A stretch of 37,022 nucleotides of DNA from a virus, in IMG/VR virus record IMGVR_UViG_3300050821_005271, positions 1 to 37,022 of that record; one strand, written 5' to 3'. Shown piece by piece: positions 23,199 to 31,700 of the stretch (its first letter is position 1; each line of letters begins with the position of its first letter). The position numbers and the translations under genes were made by a program. The notes under the pieces were generated by a model. The model was not told where the DNA came from. It searched no databases and saw nothing but the letters and a program-made list of their open reading frames with translations.

Positions 23199-25106
23199 TT
23201 AGGCCGCGATCTGCTCGTCGAGGCCGCGGTTGTATTGCAGGCGGAACTGCGCCAGCACGGCGAAGATGCGCAGCTGGTTGATGAGGTCCGGCGGATAGAG
23301 GACGTTCAGCCGGTTCGGGTTGTTCGCATCGCGCTCGACGATGAGATGCGCCTTGAAGTTGCGGATGTCCTCGCAAAGCCCGTTGAACATGTCGACGCGA
23401 TATTGCGACACCAGCTCGGCCTTGATGATGCCGGGCGTCGCCACCCGTTGGCCGGGACCGAACCTCGTGCCGTCGTTGGCAAGCTTGCAACGCGCATACT
23501 TGGTCGTGATGACCTGGCGCTGGTTGCGCAGGAGCGCCGCCAGGGTCGAGAGGGTCGTCACCAGCTCGTAGGCGTCATCAGCGAAGCCATAGAGGTTAAG
23601 CTGATACATCGTCGTTTCCCGCGAGATCATCGGGTTGACGCCGTTCGCGCTCGGCAATTGCGTCGCTATCCCATAGGTCGCGAGGAGATTGATCTCGGAG
23701 AGGATGAACCGCTGGTCGGGCGGCGCCAGGAGGATGCCCTCGAGCATGAGGGTTTGCAGCGGGCGCGCCGGATCGTTGGTGAGCGCTCGAGCCGCCTTGG
23801 CGCAATAGGCCGCGGCCCATTCGTAAGCTGGCGACGGCGATCCGACTTCGAAGCCCATGGGCGAGACTTGCGCGGCGTTACGGCCGCTCGAGCCGAAGGC
23901 GATGAGATCCGAATAGGAGCCGCGCCGGGCCGAGTAGATACCGCCGTAAAGCTGACGCATCCAGCCCCAGCGGCCATTGTCGCTAAAGCCGAATTCAAAC
24001 TCCCAAGCTTGGAGCGAAACCGTGTCGGTATAGGGCATGCCGAGATATTCGACCGCCGTCTCGCCGAGGTTGGAGATCGTGTCGGTGAAGTCCGGGACCA
24101 TCGTTCCGCCGGTGAGCATTCCTGTCGCCGGGAGGGTAAGCTCGAGGCCGGGCGGGAGGATCTGGCCGCCGATCGCGCCGAAGTAATTGAGGCTGATCCG
24201 GATGTCGTTCCCGTTCTGGCCGGCAAACTTGCAGGTGATCGTCAAGGGCGTCGGCGCGAGGCGAGCGGCGCGACGACGGCCGGGGAGCGTCACCGCCGTT
24301 TCGGTGAGAACCGGAAGCGATGTATTGACCGGCGCGGCAAGCGGCGCGGTGACCGGGCCTAGCGGGAGGCTATCGGCCGTAGCGCTGCCCTCACTGTTGG
24401 TCGCGGTGACCTTAGCCACGATCATGTTGCCGACATCGGCGTCGGCGAGCGTGTAGCTCTGACCGGTTTCGCCGGGGATCGTCGTGCCGCCGCTCTCCCA
24501 CGCATAGGTGAACGTCGGCGCCGGATTGCCGGTCCAGGTGCCGGGGGTAACGTTGACCGCGACGCCGACGTCCGGAACGCCCGTCAAGCCAGGGGCGGTC
24601 TGGTTGACCGGCGGCGCGGCTACCATCGTCGTCGAGGCGGTGACCGGAAGCCACTCGCGATCGTTGATCGCTTCCGCGATCGCGTCGGCGATCTCCTCCT
24701 CGGTGTCCGTCTCGCCAACGCCGATCGGGACGTGGTCGGCGCCAATGTAAAGATGGATCGTACCGGAGGCGGTGGGAGGCGCCGCGACGGTGATCACGCC
24801 GCTCGCCCGAGCCGCGTTATTCGGCGCCATAACGCCGACGCCCCAGACCTCGTTGGCGAAATTGTTGGCGAAGTAGGCCTTGAACATCCGCGACAATTCC
24901 GAGCCGATGCCGAAGGCCTCGTCGGCCTGCGCCTGGGTGGCGATCGGCCGGGCGACGTCCGGCGCCGCCGAGCCGCCGGCGAGCATGATTCCGGTGAGCA
25001 ACGCCGGCATTCGCGGCGTGCCGAGGCCGGCCATCGAGGCGTCAAGCTCGGCCCAGTAAAGCGGAACTTTCCAGCCGGCCGGAATTTGTGAGAAAGCGAT
25101 AGGCAT
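23199..25106 (-). CDS. Contractile tail sheath protein (Mu gpL-like) with inserted Ig-like domain
   Basis: 635 residues, ATG at 25106 with AGGAGA upstream. The N-terminal sheath part (IPAGWKVPLYWAELDASMAG; KAYFANNFANEVWGVGV) and the C-terminal part with YSDLIAFGSSGRN (about 393-405) and a KYARCKLANDGTRFGPGQRV region match Mu-type sheaths, normally about 495-510 residues. Residues about 163-267 are extra: they form an Ig-like/PKD-like repeat (VNQTAPGLTGVPDVG...GTWTGNPAPTFTYAWE...YTLADADVG) placed between the strands VTAST and LTITCKFAGQNGNDI. The domain is the same type as the eight-copy repeats of the two proteins at 31919-34615. It should project from the sheath surface and could bind host surface glycans (inference). 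Confidence 0.92.
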   Translation of the reverse strand: MPIAFSQIPAGWKVPLYWAELDASMAGLGTPRMPALLTGIMLAGGSAAPDVARPIATQAQADEAFGIGSELSRMFKAYFANNFANEVWGVGVMAPNNAARASGVITVAAPPTASGTIHLYIGADHVPIGVGETDTEEEIADAIAEAINDREWLPVTASTTMVAAPPVNQTAPGLTGVPDVGVAVNVTPGTWTGNPAPTFTYAWESGGTTIPGETGQSYTLADADVGNMIVAKVTATNSEGSATADSLPLGPVTAPLAAPVNTSLPVLTETAVTLPGRRRAARLAPTPLTITCKFAGQNGNDIRISLNYFGAIGGQILPPGLELTLPATGMLTGGTMVPDFTDTISNLGETAVEYLGMPYTDTVSLQAWEFEFGFSDNGRWGWMRQLYGGIYSARRGSYSDLIAFGSSGRNAAQVSPMGFEVGSPSPAYEWAAAYCAKAARALTNDPARPLQTLMLEGILLAPPDQRFILSEINLLATYGIATQLPSANGVNPMISRETTMYQLNLYGFADDAYELVTTLSTLAALLRNQRQVITTKYARCKLANDGTRFGPGQRVATPGIIKAELVSQYRVDMFNGLCEDIRNFKAHLIVERDANNPNRLNVLYPPDLINQLRIFAVLAQFRLQYNRGLDEQIAA

Positions 25107-25136
25107 GACCTTGTCTCCTGTTCGCGGGGCTTGCGG

Positions 25137-25421
25137 TTAGCGGCGTTGGTCCGCCGCGAGCGTGATGTCGCCGTCCTTGAGGCGGCGATGGGTGAATTTG
25201 TCGTCGGGCCATTCGGCCGCGCCGACGCCGCGGAAGAAGCCGGCGGTCGGGTGGCGCAAGATCTGGCGCATGAGGTCGTTCTTCGGCTCGACACGCAGCC
25301 GTTTGCCGGCGCGGCTGTTCTCGCGGAGCTTGGCCAGGAGGCGCTCGCGCTTAGTGAGGAAGGCTTCGCTCGGCCGGCGCTCCTCGGGCTCGGGCCTTTG
25401 CGTGAAATTGACGTCAACCAT
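25137..25421 (-). CDS. DUF2635-like small protein (Mu gp38 position)
   Basis: 94 residues from the ATG at 25421, preceded by AAGGAG. The frame is open upstream to 25703 but that part overlaps the next gene and is not used. The N-terminal half is highly charged; the C-terminal half (LRVEPKNDLMRQILRHPTAGFFRGVGAAEW...HRRLKDGDI) has the short V-P...R.P..G...W...R.L.DGD pattern I associate with DUF2635, which in Mu is gp38, immediately before the sheath. Position fits. Identity moderate; function in the family is unknown. Confidence 0.65.
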   Translation of the reverse strand: MVDVNFTQRPEPEERRPSEAFLTKRERLLAKLRENSRAGKRLRVEPKNDLMRQILRHPTAGFFRGVGAAEWPDDKFTHRRLKDGDITLAADQRR

Positions 25422-25531
25422 GGCGCTTCTCCTTGGACGGCGTTGCTGGGGGTGAACGGATGCGCTCGCGCGCCTTCTCGATCCGGGAAGCCGGGAAACG
25501 AGGCGGTGAAATGAGGGGCGGAAGCGCGCGC

Positions 25532-26212
25532 CTACTTGCGCGGCGGCGCCGGGGTGAAGGTGATCAATTGCCGGATCTGCTGGATCTGCTCGATCTGTTC
25601 CGGCGTCCGGTGAGGCGGGAACCTCGTAGTGATGTCGAGCTCGAGGAGATCGTGCGCGATGCGCGGATAGATGTCGCGGGTGTAAACGAGTTGGATCTCC
25701 CATCGCTTCTCAGCGACCGGAGTTTCGTTGTTGAGCAGGTACGCGCCCCACGTTGTGATTGCGGATGAACGCGGGATCATTGAGAAGCGTGTGTTGTATC
25801 GCGTGGCGACGTTGAGATCGGGGTCGAAAGTGTCCTGGTGGCTGGTCAGATAGGGGTTGCCTAACAGACCGTAGAGCAGCGCTACGTAAGCACGCTCAAG
25901 CTGACGTTCGGCCTTTTCCTTGTCGCTCTCGGCGACCATGATCGACCAGTTGAGACGAAGCGTGCAGATGAACTTGAAACCATCCGCTCGTCCATCGCCC
26001 TCGGGCGCCATGCTCTCTTCGCCGATATAGCAGCCAAGGATCGGCAGGTCCTTGGTGTCGATCGGTCTCCCCTTCGTTGTCACCGGGAGGAACGAAGCGA
26101 AGAACGGCAGCCGCATCGCCTCGCTTAGAAATCGATCGCGGAGCGCCTCAGCATAGGAACCGTCGGTCGTATTTTCGTCGTCGCTGACCGCAAGCAGCGG
26201 GCCGTCATTCAT
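25532..26212 (-). CDS. Tail completion/terminator-like protein (Mu gp37 position)
   Basis: 226 residues. An alpha/beta sequence with strands such as FKFICTLRLNWSIMVAE (about 79-95) and KRWEIQLVYTRDIYPR (about 170-185) separated by a helix AERQLERAYVALLYGLLG (about 102-119). This arrangement resembles tail terminator or gpU/gp37-type proteins that cap the tail at the head side. It sits in the connector cluster between a head-tail joining-like gene and the DUF2635-like gene. No decisive motif; the role is inferred from fold impression and order. Confidence 0.6.
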   Translation of the reverse strand: MNDGPLLAVSDDENTTDGSYAEALRDRFLSEAMRLPFFASFLPVTTKGRPIDTKDLPILGCYIGEESMAPEGDGRADGFKFICTLRLNWSIMVAESDKEKAERQLERAYVALLYGLLGNPYLTSHQDTFDPDLNVATRYNTRFSMIPRSSAITTWGAYLLNNETPVAEKRWEIQLVYTRDIYPRIAHDLLELDITTRFPPHRTPEQIEQIQQIRQLITFTPAPPRK

Positions 26213-26597
26213 AGCGACCGCGCTCGCGTTGTCTCAACGGCGTGCCCGGCGGCGCGACGGTTTGATACTCTTGCAACAGAAGATTGGTCATGCCGCCGCC
26301 ATCTTTATGCGCGGCCAAGACCGTGAAGGTTCCCTCCGCCGGCACCGATCCCTCGGCCGGGATGTCGATCGCGTCGCCTTGGCGCGGCACGACGGCAAAC
26401 TCGGCGTCGCGGACGTCGATCGAAACACGATGATCCGTAACGACTGAATTGTCTTCGGCGAGGAAGTCGTTCTCGTCTTCGTGCCAGATGCCGCGGTTCT
26501 GATAGGCCCCCGCGCCCGAGGCCGGAGTGACGGTGATCGGCCGACCGAATACGTCGGCGCACATCTGTTTGACCAGGGCCGACATGTCGAGACCCAT
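26205..26597 (-). CDS. Head-tail joining protein, lambda gpFII-like
   Basis: 130 residues, ATG at 26597 with a GGAGG site upstream; overlaps the next gene by 8 nt. Beta-rich sequence with the features of the gpFII/ATP-binding-protein-like family: an N-terminal helix (ALVKQMCADVFGRPITVTP), a central IWHEDENDFLAEDNSVVTDHRVSIDVRDAEF (about 37-67) and GDAIDIPAEG...GTFTVLAAHKDGGG (about 74-101). gpFII proteins attach the tail to the head connector. Identification is moderate, helped by position. Confidence 0.65.
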   Translation of the reverse strand: MGLDMSALVKQMCADVFGRPITVTPASGAGAYQNRGIWHEDENDFLAEDNSVVTDHRVSIDVRDAEFAVVPRQGDAIDIPAEGSVPAEGTFTVLAAHKDGGGMTNLLLQEYQTVAPPGTPLRQRERGRYE

Positions 26598-26609
26598 TTG
26601 AGCCTCCTA

Positions 26610-26984
26610 TTAGAAAGCTTGATCGAGAAGGGTGCGAAACCGCTCTTTGAAGTCGACGAGCAGCGAAGCGCGCAGAACCGGCCGGTTGCTCCTCCGGATG
26701 CGTTCGTGCTGGCCGGCCTTCTTGATGCGCCGGATCAGGCGACGGCGTCTCTTGATCCGAGCTTTAGACGTCGGGTTAACGGTCGTCGCCGCGCGGGTGA
26801 AGTTCACGCTGGGCTTTTCGACATCGATCGTTCTGGTCGTCGCGTGCTTGCGATTGAGGTCGTCATTCTGCCAGTTCGCCATTTCGACCGGCAGCGCCGC
26901 GCGCAGCTCCTCCGCTTGCCGCTCGATTCTATCGAGATGGCGGAGGATGACGCCAGGGTCGAAGTTGGCGGAGAACTCCATCAC
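26610..26984 (-). CDS. Basic minor tail/neck protein, unknown
   Basis: 124 residues, coupled to the connector gene (GTG at 26984 or ATG at 26981 overlapping its stop). The N-terminal half is a helix (PGVILRHLDRIERQAEELRAAL), followed by a very basic region (KARIKRRRRLIRRIKKAGQHERIRRSNR, about 73-100; eight residues of R/K within ten). HK97 gp10-like or virion-morphogenesis-like proteins occupy this position in related phages, but I see no convincing motif. The basic cluster could bind DNA or RNA. Confidence 0.6.
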   Translation of the reverse strand: MMEFSANFDPGVILRHLDRIERQAEELRAALPVEMANWQNDDLNRKHATTRTIDVEKPSVNFTRAATTVNPTSKARIKRRRRLIRRIKKAGQHERIRRSNRPVLRASLLVDFKERFRTLLDQAF

Positions 26985-27616
26985 GCCCAGAAGCGCGTAT
27001 AGCGGCTGAGCAGCGGTTCGACGCCGGTCGGAAGCCCGCTCGACTGGCCTCCCGCCGTCTTCGCAGTCGAGGCGTTCGGGTCGAAGAAGATCACGCGGCT
27101 CTCTTTGTGGGCGATCATTCGGATGCCCTCGATCGACTCGCGCGTCGCCTGACTGCGCGCCGAACTGAGCATGAGCAGGGTCGCCTGCTTGAGGTCGAGC
27201 GGCGCGTCGTCCGGCAGCTCATAGCCGCCGCTGTAGACGATGCGCACCGGCGCGGCGAAGCGGCTCAGTCCTTGCAGCGTGCCGCTCTGCTCCTCGAGCT
27301 CATAGTCGTCAGGCCCCAACGTCGCGCCGCCGACCGTAATCTGCTCGATGTCCTCCTCAGCGACCGGGAAGGTGCGCAGGAACAGCTTGATCGCGTCGAA
27401 GTCGCGCCAGGTCTCTATGACGCGCTGGCGAGCCATCATGCGATTGCAGAGGCGCATGATCTGCGCCGAGGCGATGGCGATCTGCAGCTCGAGCCGCTCG
27501 TCTTCGATCTCAGCGGCGCCGGTCAGCGGCAGGCCGAGCAACAGCTTGGCCTCGCGCAGCGAGAGGAAGCTGATCTCGTCCGCCGGCTCAAGAATTTTGA
27601 CAACTACATCGGCCAT
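26981..27616 (-). CDS. Head-tail connector protein, gp6-like
   Basis: 211 residues, ATG at 27616. The family pattern is clear: SLREAKLLLGLPLTG at residues about 18-32, a helix in which the residues DERLELQIAIASAQIMRLCNRMMARQRVIETW (about 38-69) form the connector core, a FPVAEEDIEQITVGG strand turn (about 83-98), and PVRIVYSGGYELPDDAPLDLKQATLLMLSSARS near 123-155. It forms a ring under the portal to which the tail attaches. Neighbours (capsid upstream, neck genes downstream) fit. Confidence 0.88.
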   Translation of the reverse strand: MADVVVKILEPADEISFLSLREAKLLLGLPLTGAAEIEDERLELQIAIASAQIMRLCNRMMARQRVIETWRDFDAIKLFLRTFPVAEEDIEQITVGGATLGPDDYELEEQSGTLQGLSRFAAPVRIVYSGGYELPDDAPLDLKQATLLMLSSARSQATRESIEGIRMIAHKESRVIFFDPNASTAKTAGGQSSGLPTGVEPLLSRYTRFWA

Positions 27617-27733
27617 TCGTCACCAGTGAGATTTGACGCTCAGGCGAATCTCGATAAGGTTTGGACGTCGAGGCGTGGTCGGGCATGGCACGGCTAGGCT
27701 CGGCGGGGCGGGGTTAGACGAGGCAAGGCGAGG

Positions 27734-27765
27734 GGCGGCGATCGTGTTCCGCCACGATCGCCGCC
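27734..27765 (-). other. Strong hairpin after the major capsid gene
   Basis: A perfect 13-bp inverted repeat (GGCGGCGATCGTG at 27734-27746 and its complement at 27753-27765) with a 6-nt loop begins 11 nt after the capsid stop (27777). There is no T-run on the minus strand, so it is not a classical terminator. It could stabilise the abundant capsid messenger 3' end or serve as a processing or attenuation element. The remaining intergenic DNA (27617-27733) is GC-rich with short GGC-rich direct repeats and no visible gene. Confidence 0.6.
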
Positions 27766-27776
27766 AGCTTCCCAAA

Positions 27777-28793
27777 TCACCAGGTCGGGGTCAGCCAGGC
27801 GACTGCGGGCGCGCGCAGCACCCAACTGACCGGCAAGACAAACCTCAGCCCAGTGCTGTCGGTCTGCCAGGCGCTACGCACCGGCGTCGCCATTACGCCG
27901 CCCGGCGGATCGCCGACGATCGGCAGCGGATTGGTGTCTTCCATGTGCATGACCGTTTCGCCGCTGCTATCGATGCGGGGCGGATCAACCGCAACCGCCA
28001 GCGCCGACGCCGCCACTGCGATCAGTTGGGTGGTCAGGGTGGAGGCGACGAAGAGCGGATATTCCTTTTCAGAAAAGATGGTGTTCTGTAGGCGGACCGA
28101 GTGTCTAGCCGAGCAGATCAGCGCGATTCGTCCGTTGCCGCCGTAAGGGCCGAGCGCCTCGATCAGCGTCTCTAAATCTTCGATCATCGCCTCTGTCTTG
28201 GGCATGACGGCGGCGTCGGCCTCTCCGAGCGGCGGAACGCCGTCAAGAAGGCCCGGCGGACGCAAGCCCGGCGTGCCGGGCGCCGCTGAGAATAGCGAGC
28301 GGTCGAGCGACGGACCGATGTTGTTCATCAACGCCTCGCGCACCACCGCCTCGGCGCTGCTCGATCGCATCATTTCGTTCGAGAGCGCGACGATGGTCCC
28401 GATCTTGTGCGGCGACATACTCACCGCCGACGCGACGCCTTGCACCACCGGCATTGGCGCGCCTTCGCGAATCCAATCGGCCTGCGGCAGATCGCTAATG
28501 CTTGGCAGCGCAATGGTGGCCGCGTTGCCAAACGTCAGATTGGTGCTCAGGTTGAACAGTCCGGCTGCGGCGCTATAGGGAACGAGCGCAGTCACGAACT
28601 CAGCCAGCACGGTCGCCAGTTCGGGCGCATCGGTCAGGCTGGTCGGCGATTGCGCGGCGCGCAGGACCAGGTCGACGACGTGATCTTCCGGCCAGGGATT
28701 GCCCTCGCCCCGCGCGCGCAAGGTTCGCAGCACGCAGGCGCGCCACAGCGAGCGGACGCCGCCGGATTTCGCGAATTGGCGTTCCAGCATCAC
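27777..28793 (-). CDS. Major capsid protein, HK97 fold
   Basis: 338 residues, GTG at 28793 or ATG at 28790, overlapping the collagen gene stop. Features of the phage_capsid family: an N-terminal helix, then a central region with FGNAATIALPSISDLPQADWIREGAPMPVVQG (about 87-118, including the WIREGAP motif), SPHKIGTIVALSNEMMRSSSAEAVVREALMNNIG (about 127-160), and a C-terminal beta domain with LPVSWVLRAPAVAWLTP. These are family hallmarks. The N-terminal delta domain is short (about 70 residues). No prohead protease or scaffold gene lies beside it, unlike most HK97 systems. Confidence 0.9.
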   Translation of the reverse strand: MMLERQFAKSGGVRSLWRACVLRTLRARGEGNPWPEDHVVDLVLRAAQSPTSLTDAPELATVLAEFVTALVPYSAAAGLFNLSTNLTFGNAATIALPSISDLPQADWIREGAPMPVVQGVASAVSMSPHKIGTIVALSNEMMRSSSAEAVVREALMNNIGPSLDRSLFSAAPGTPGLRPPGLLDGVPPLGEADAAVMPKTEAMIEDLETLIEALGPYGGNGRIALICSARHSVRLQNTIFSEKEYPLFVASTLTTQLIAVAASALAVAVDPPRIDSSGETVMHMEDTNPLPIVGDPPGGVMATPVRSAWQTDSTGLRFVLPVSWVLRAPAVAWLTPTW

Positions 28794-30310
28794 TCCGTCT
28801 CCGACATAAACTGTTCGAACAGGGGCCGTAATTCGATCGGCGCCGTCTCGCTGCGGTCGCTGAGGATGCCGACGACTGTGTAAGCGTCACGGTCAATTCT
28901 CCACGCGACGATGACAGGTGCGGCTTGGCCGTCGATTCCTGGCGCGCCGCGCTCGCCCTTCTCGCCCGCTTCGCCCCGCGGCCCCTTGACGCCCGTCTCG
29001 CCCTTGTCGCCGCGCTTGCCGACCATGGCCAGGCATTGCCAGCCGTCGCCCGGGCAGTCGCCGGGCGCGTCGCGCTTGGCGATAAAGGTGGAGCCGTTCA
29101 GCATGACGGTGTCGAGGCCGTGATAGTCGGCCGTGCGGTCGTAAGTGCCGCGGACCGTCATGCTCAGGCCATCGCGCCCGCTCTGCGCCAGCAAGCGCCA
29201 GGCCTCGTGATCCGGCGGCGGCTCGCCGGTGTCCTTGATCGCCTGGAAGCAGCCGCCCATGAAGGTGACGCAGTCGTTGCGGTAGTAGACCTGCTTGGGG
29301 ACGTATTCGGTGATCGCCGGCAACCGGCCCATCGGCCCTTCCGCGCCCGGCTCGCCCTTGTCGCCGCGCTCACCCTTTTCGCCCGTCTCGCCTTTGAAGC
29401 CGCGCTCGCCCGGCTCGCCGCGCGCCCCTTGCGAACCCTTTTCGCCCTGAGCGCCCTGTGGGCCCATTGGGCCTTCCTCGCCCGGCAGGCCAGCCTGACC
29501 GGCCTCGCCTCGCGCGCCCTGCACTCCACGGTCGCCCTGCGGCCCCTGCGGGCCGATCGGCCCGATCTCCCCTGGCTGGCCGTTGAGGCCGGCCAAGCCG
29601 CGCTCGCCTTGTGGCCCGCGCTCGCCGGGCAAGCCCTGCGGACCGATAAGCCCGATCTCGCCGCGCTCGCCGACCTGGCCGGCCTGGCCGCGTTCGCCTT
29701 GCGCCCCGCGTTCGCCCGGTACGCCCTGAGGGCCCATCGGTCCGATCTCGCCGGTTTCGCCAACTAGGCCTGGCTCGCCGCGCACGCCCTGAGGCCCACG
29801 CTCGCCTTGGATGCCCTGAGGCCCTTGCGGGCCAATCTCGCCCGGCTCGCCGTTCTGGCCTGGCTCGCCGCGGGCGCCCTGAGGCCCACGCTCGCCTTGA
29901 ACCCCCTGCGGCCCCTGCGGCCCTTCGGCCCCGGTCGCGCCCGGCAGTCCCGCCATGCCCGGCAGGCCTTGCAGGCCTTGCATTCCGATCGGCCCGCGCT
30001 CGCCCTGCTCGCCCGGCGGCGGCTGCGTGAAGCCCTCGATCCGGTTAATCATCCGCGTATGGCGCTCAACCTCCCGGTCGGCGTCGCGCTTCCACGCGAG
30101 GAAAAACTCGACCGCCTGAGTCTGGACGCCGCCGCCGATGCCTTTCACCTCCGACAGCATTTCGGCCATGCGGAGATCGAGCTTCCGCTCGAGGTCGCGG
30201 GCCAGCTCGGCGAACAGCCGGCCGACCGCCTCGGTGATGGCGTCAGTGGAGGTTTCGCCGTGCGTTGCTGACGGCGGCGCGGAGTTGGTCGTAGGCGCGT
30301 TTGGCTTCAT
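28790..30310 (-). CDS. Collagen-like virion protein between portal and capsid (candidate head fibre)
   Basis: 506 residues; start overlaps the portal gene by 68 nt and the stop overlaps the capsid start. Residues 1-95 form a helical/coiled N-terminal segment, probably the attachment part. Residues about 100-330 are Gly-X-Y repeats with a 30-residue super-repeat. Residues about 333-376 and 385-427 are two small beta modules of the YxxxxxYYRNDCVTFMGGCFQAIKD type (similar to carbohydrate-binding modules in collagen-like phage proteins), a second short collagen stretch follows (about 432-462), and the last 44 residues are globular. Position between portal and capsid genes suggests a decoration or head fibre; this is inference. 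Confidence 0.85.
   Translation of the reverse strand: MKPNAPTTNSAPPSATHGETSTDAITEAVGRLFAELARDLERKLDLRMAEMLSEVKGIGGGVQTQAVEFFLAWKRDADREVERHTRMINRIEGFTQPPPGEQGERGPIGMQGLQGLPGMAGLPGATGAEGPQGPQGVQGERGPQGARGEPGQNGEPGEIGPQGPQGIQGERGPQGVRGEPGLVGETGEIGPMGPQGVPGERGAQGERGQAGQVGERGEIGLIGPQGLPGERGPQGERGLAGLNGQPGEIGPIGPQGPQGDRGVQGARGEAGQAGLPGEEGPMGPQGAQGEKGSQGARGEPGERGFKGETGEKGERGDKGEPGAEGPMGRLPAITEYVPKQVYYRNDCVTFMGGCFQAIKDTGEPPPDHEAWRLLAQSGRDGLSMTVRGTYDRTADYHGLDTVMLNGSTFIAKRDAPGDCPGDGWQCLAMVGKRGDKGETGVKGPRGEAGEKGERGAPGIDGQAAPVIVAWRIDRDAYTVVGILSDRSETAPIELRPLFEQFMSETE
29366..29905 (-). repeat. 90-nt direct repeats encoding a 30-residue collagen super-repeat
   Basis: Six consecutive 90-nt units encode ten Gly-X-Y triplets each (residues about 136-315). 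The first five follow a common pattern ending in GEIGxxGPQ or a variant. At DNA level two units share a 42-nt segment (29768-29809 and 29858-29899) with only two mismatches, 90 nt apart. The sixth unit is diverged. This points to expansion by tandem duplication of 90-nt units. Confidence 0.8.
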
Positions 30311-31688
30311 GGGGGTCAGGCTCTGCGGCTTTCAATGGCGGTAATCCGCCGCCAGGCGGGCTTGGCGGTCCGGGCGAACTTGGCGAACCTGGCGCGCCCG
30401 GCGCCGATGGGATCTTGCCCGCCGCGGACAGCGGGACGACTTGCTGTTGCACCCGCGGCTCGTCGCCGAACGGCACGGCGTCGAGGCTCTCGGACTCGCG
30501 CGCCTCGTTTGGCGCCATGATGCCGCCCTGGACCGCGCGGGCGAGCGCGTCGATCCGATCCTTGTAGTTCGAGCGCAGCAGGGAGTCGGTCGACAGCTCG
30601 ATATATTCGTGCGGCTGGCCGCGCAGGCGGAAGAACTGACCATATGCCTCTTCGATGTGGTTGAGCGCGAAGCCGAGCCCGGTCGCGATCCACATCCGCA
30701 TGAGCACTTCGGTATTGCTGCCGGGGCTCGAGCCGCCCAGGCCCAGCACCTGCAACGGGATGCGGTACGCGAGGGCGATGTGCTCTTCGGAGATCTTGAG
30801 GAACTCGGCCATCTGCGCGTCGCGCGACGACACGTTCCATGGGTTCACCTTGAGCCCCGAGGTCAGGATCGGAGTGCCGCCGGTTTTCAAGAATTGCGAC
30901 TGATCGTTCCATCGTTGCCTGAGATCCTCGACCTGCTCCCGAGACAGCGTCAGGTCGGTTGACAGCACCGCGCTCGGGCGGGCCTGGTTGAGATAGAATT
31001 GGCTCTGCGACGCCAGAATTGCGTTCTGGGTTATGAGATCGCCGTAAGTTGCGGCGAGCGGCGATTCGCCGATCAAGGGCCACGGCTCCCTTCCCCGCCG
31101 GGCGTTGAGCCGGACGTGCAGCACGTCGCGGCCCGGCACCATGATCGTCTGGGTAGTGGTTCCGCCGAGCTGGCGGGCGATCACGTCATTGCCGGCGAGC
31201 GAATAGAAGATGTCGCCATCGACCGAGAGCATCGGACGGCTCAGCCCGGCGTGCATCAGGTGAAATTCCTCGGCTTCGAACCGGTCGTTGCGCAGCGCCA
31301 GCGCGTAAGCGTTGCCGTCCGAGTAGAGGTCGCGCGTCAGGTTCAGCTGGAAGTCGGAAATGCTCTGATAGGCGTTGGGCTTCCTAAGCAGCCGCGAGGC
31401 GGCCGAGTTGTCGACTCGCTCGCGCCCGCCTTTCGCCGTGGCGCGCCAATGATCGCCCGGGCACATCGCGGCGGTCTGAGCATAGGCCGAGATACAGGCC
31501 TCAACGATCGCCGATCGGCCGATGGACTGCACGTCGCGGCCCATCTGCCAGAAGTTCCAATACTGGCCATCCTCGGCGCTGAGCCATCCGCCGCTGAGCG
31601 GCAGATGCCACGGCCCCGGCCGCGTCGCGCCTTCGGCCGCCCGTTGAATCAGCGAGCGCGCCGCAGCCATCAGCCGCCCGCCGATCAT
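30243..31688 (-). CDS. Portal protein, HK97 type
   Basis: 481 residues, ATG at 31688. Family features: VQSIGRSAIVEACISAYAQTAAMCPGDHWR (about 53-82), NAYQSISDFQLNLTRDLYSDGNAYALALRND (about 105-135), VPGRDVLHVRLNARRG...GESPLAATYGDLI (about 183-218), QVLGLGGSSPGSNTEVLMRMWIATGLGFALNHIEE (about 316-350), and a C-terminal part rich in proline and glycine. This matches HK97-type portals. The 12-mer forms the DNA entry vertex. The gene's end overlaps the collagen gene start by 68 nt. The proline/glycine-rich C-terminal tail (about 428-460) lies just upstream of that overlap. Confidence 0.9.
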   Translation of the reverse strand: MIGGRLMAAARSLIQRAAEGATRPGPWHLPLSGGWLSAEDGQYWNFWQMGRDVQSIGRSAIVEACISAYAQTAAMCPGDHWRATAKGGRERVDNSAASRLLRKPNAYQSISDFQLNLTRDLYSDGNAYALALRNDRFEAEEFHLMHAGLSRPMLSVDGDIFYSLAGNDVIARQLGGTTTQTIMVPGRDVLHVRLNARRGREPWPLIGESPLAATYGDLITQNAILASQSQFYLNQARPSAVLSTDLTLSREQVEDLRQRWNDQSQFLKTGGTPILTSGLKVNPWNVSSRDAQMAEFLKISEEHIALAYRIPLQVLGLGGSSPGSNTEVLMRMWIATGLGFALNHIEEAYGQFFRLRGQPHEYIELSTDSLLRSNYKDRIDALARAVQGGIMAPNEARESESLDAVPFGDEPRVQQQVVPLSAAGKIPSAPGAPGSPSSPGPPSPPGGGLPPLKAAEPDPHEAKRAYDQLRAAVSNARRNLH

Positions 31689-31700
31689 CGAGCATTGACC

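Noticed and set aside
23154-24362. 402-codon + strand open frame opposite the sheath
   Set aside because: Antisense of the sheath gene; composition typical of a shadow frame.
29366-29905. Regular repeats as a CRISPR array
   Set aside because: The repeats encode Gly-X-Y triplets in one continuous frame and have no unique spacers.
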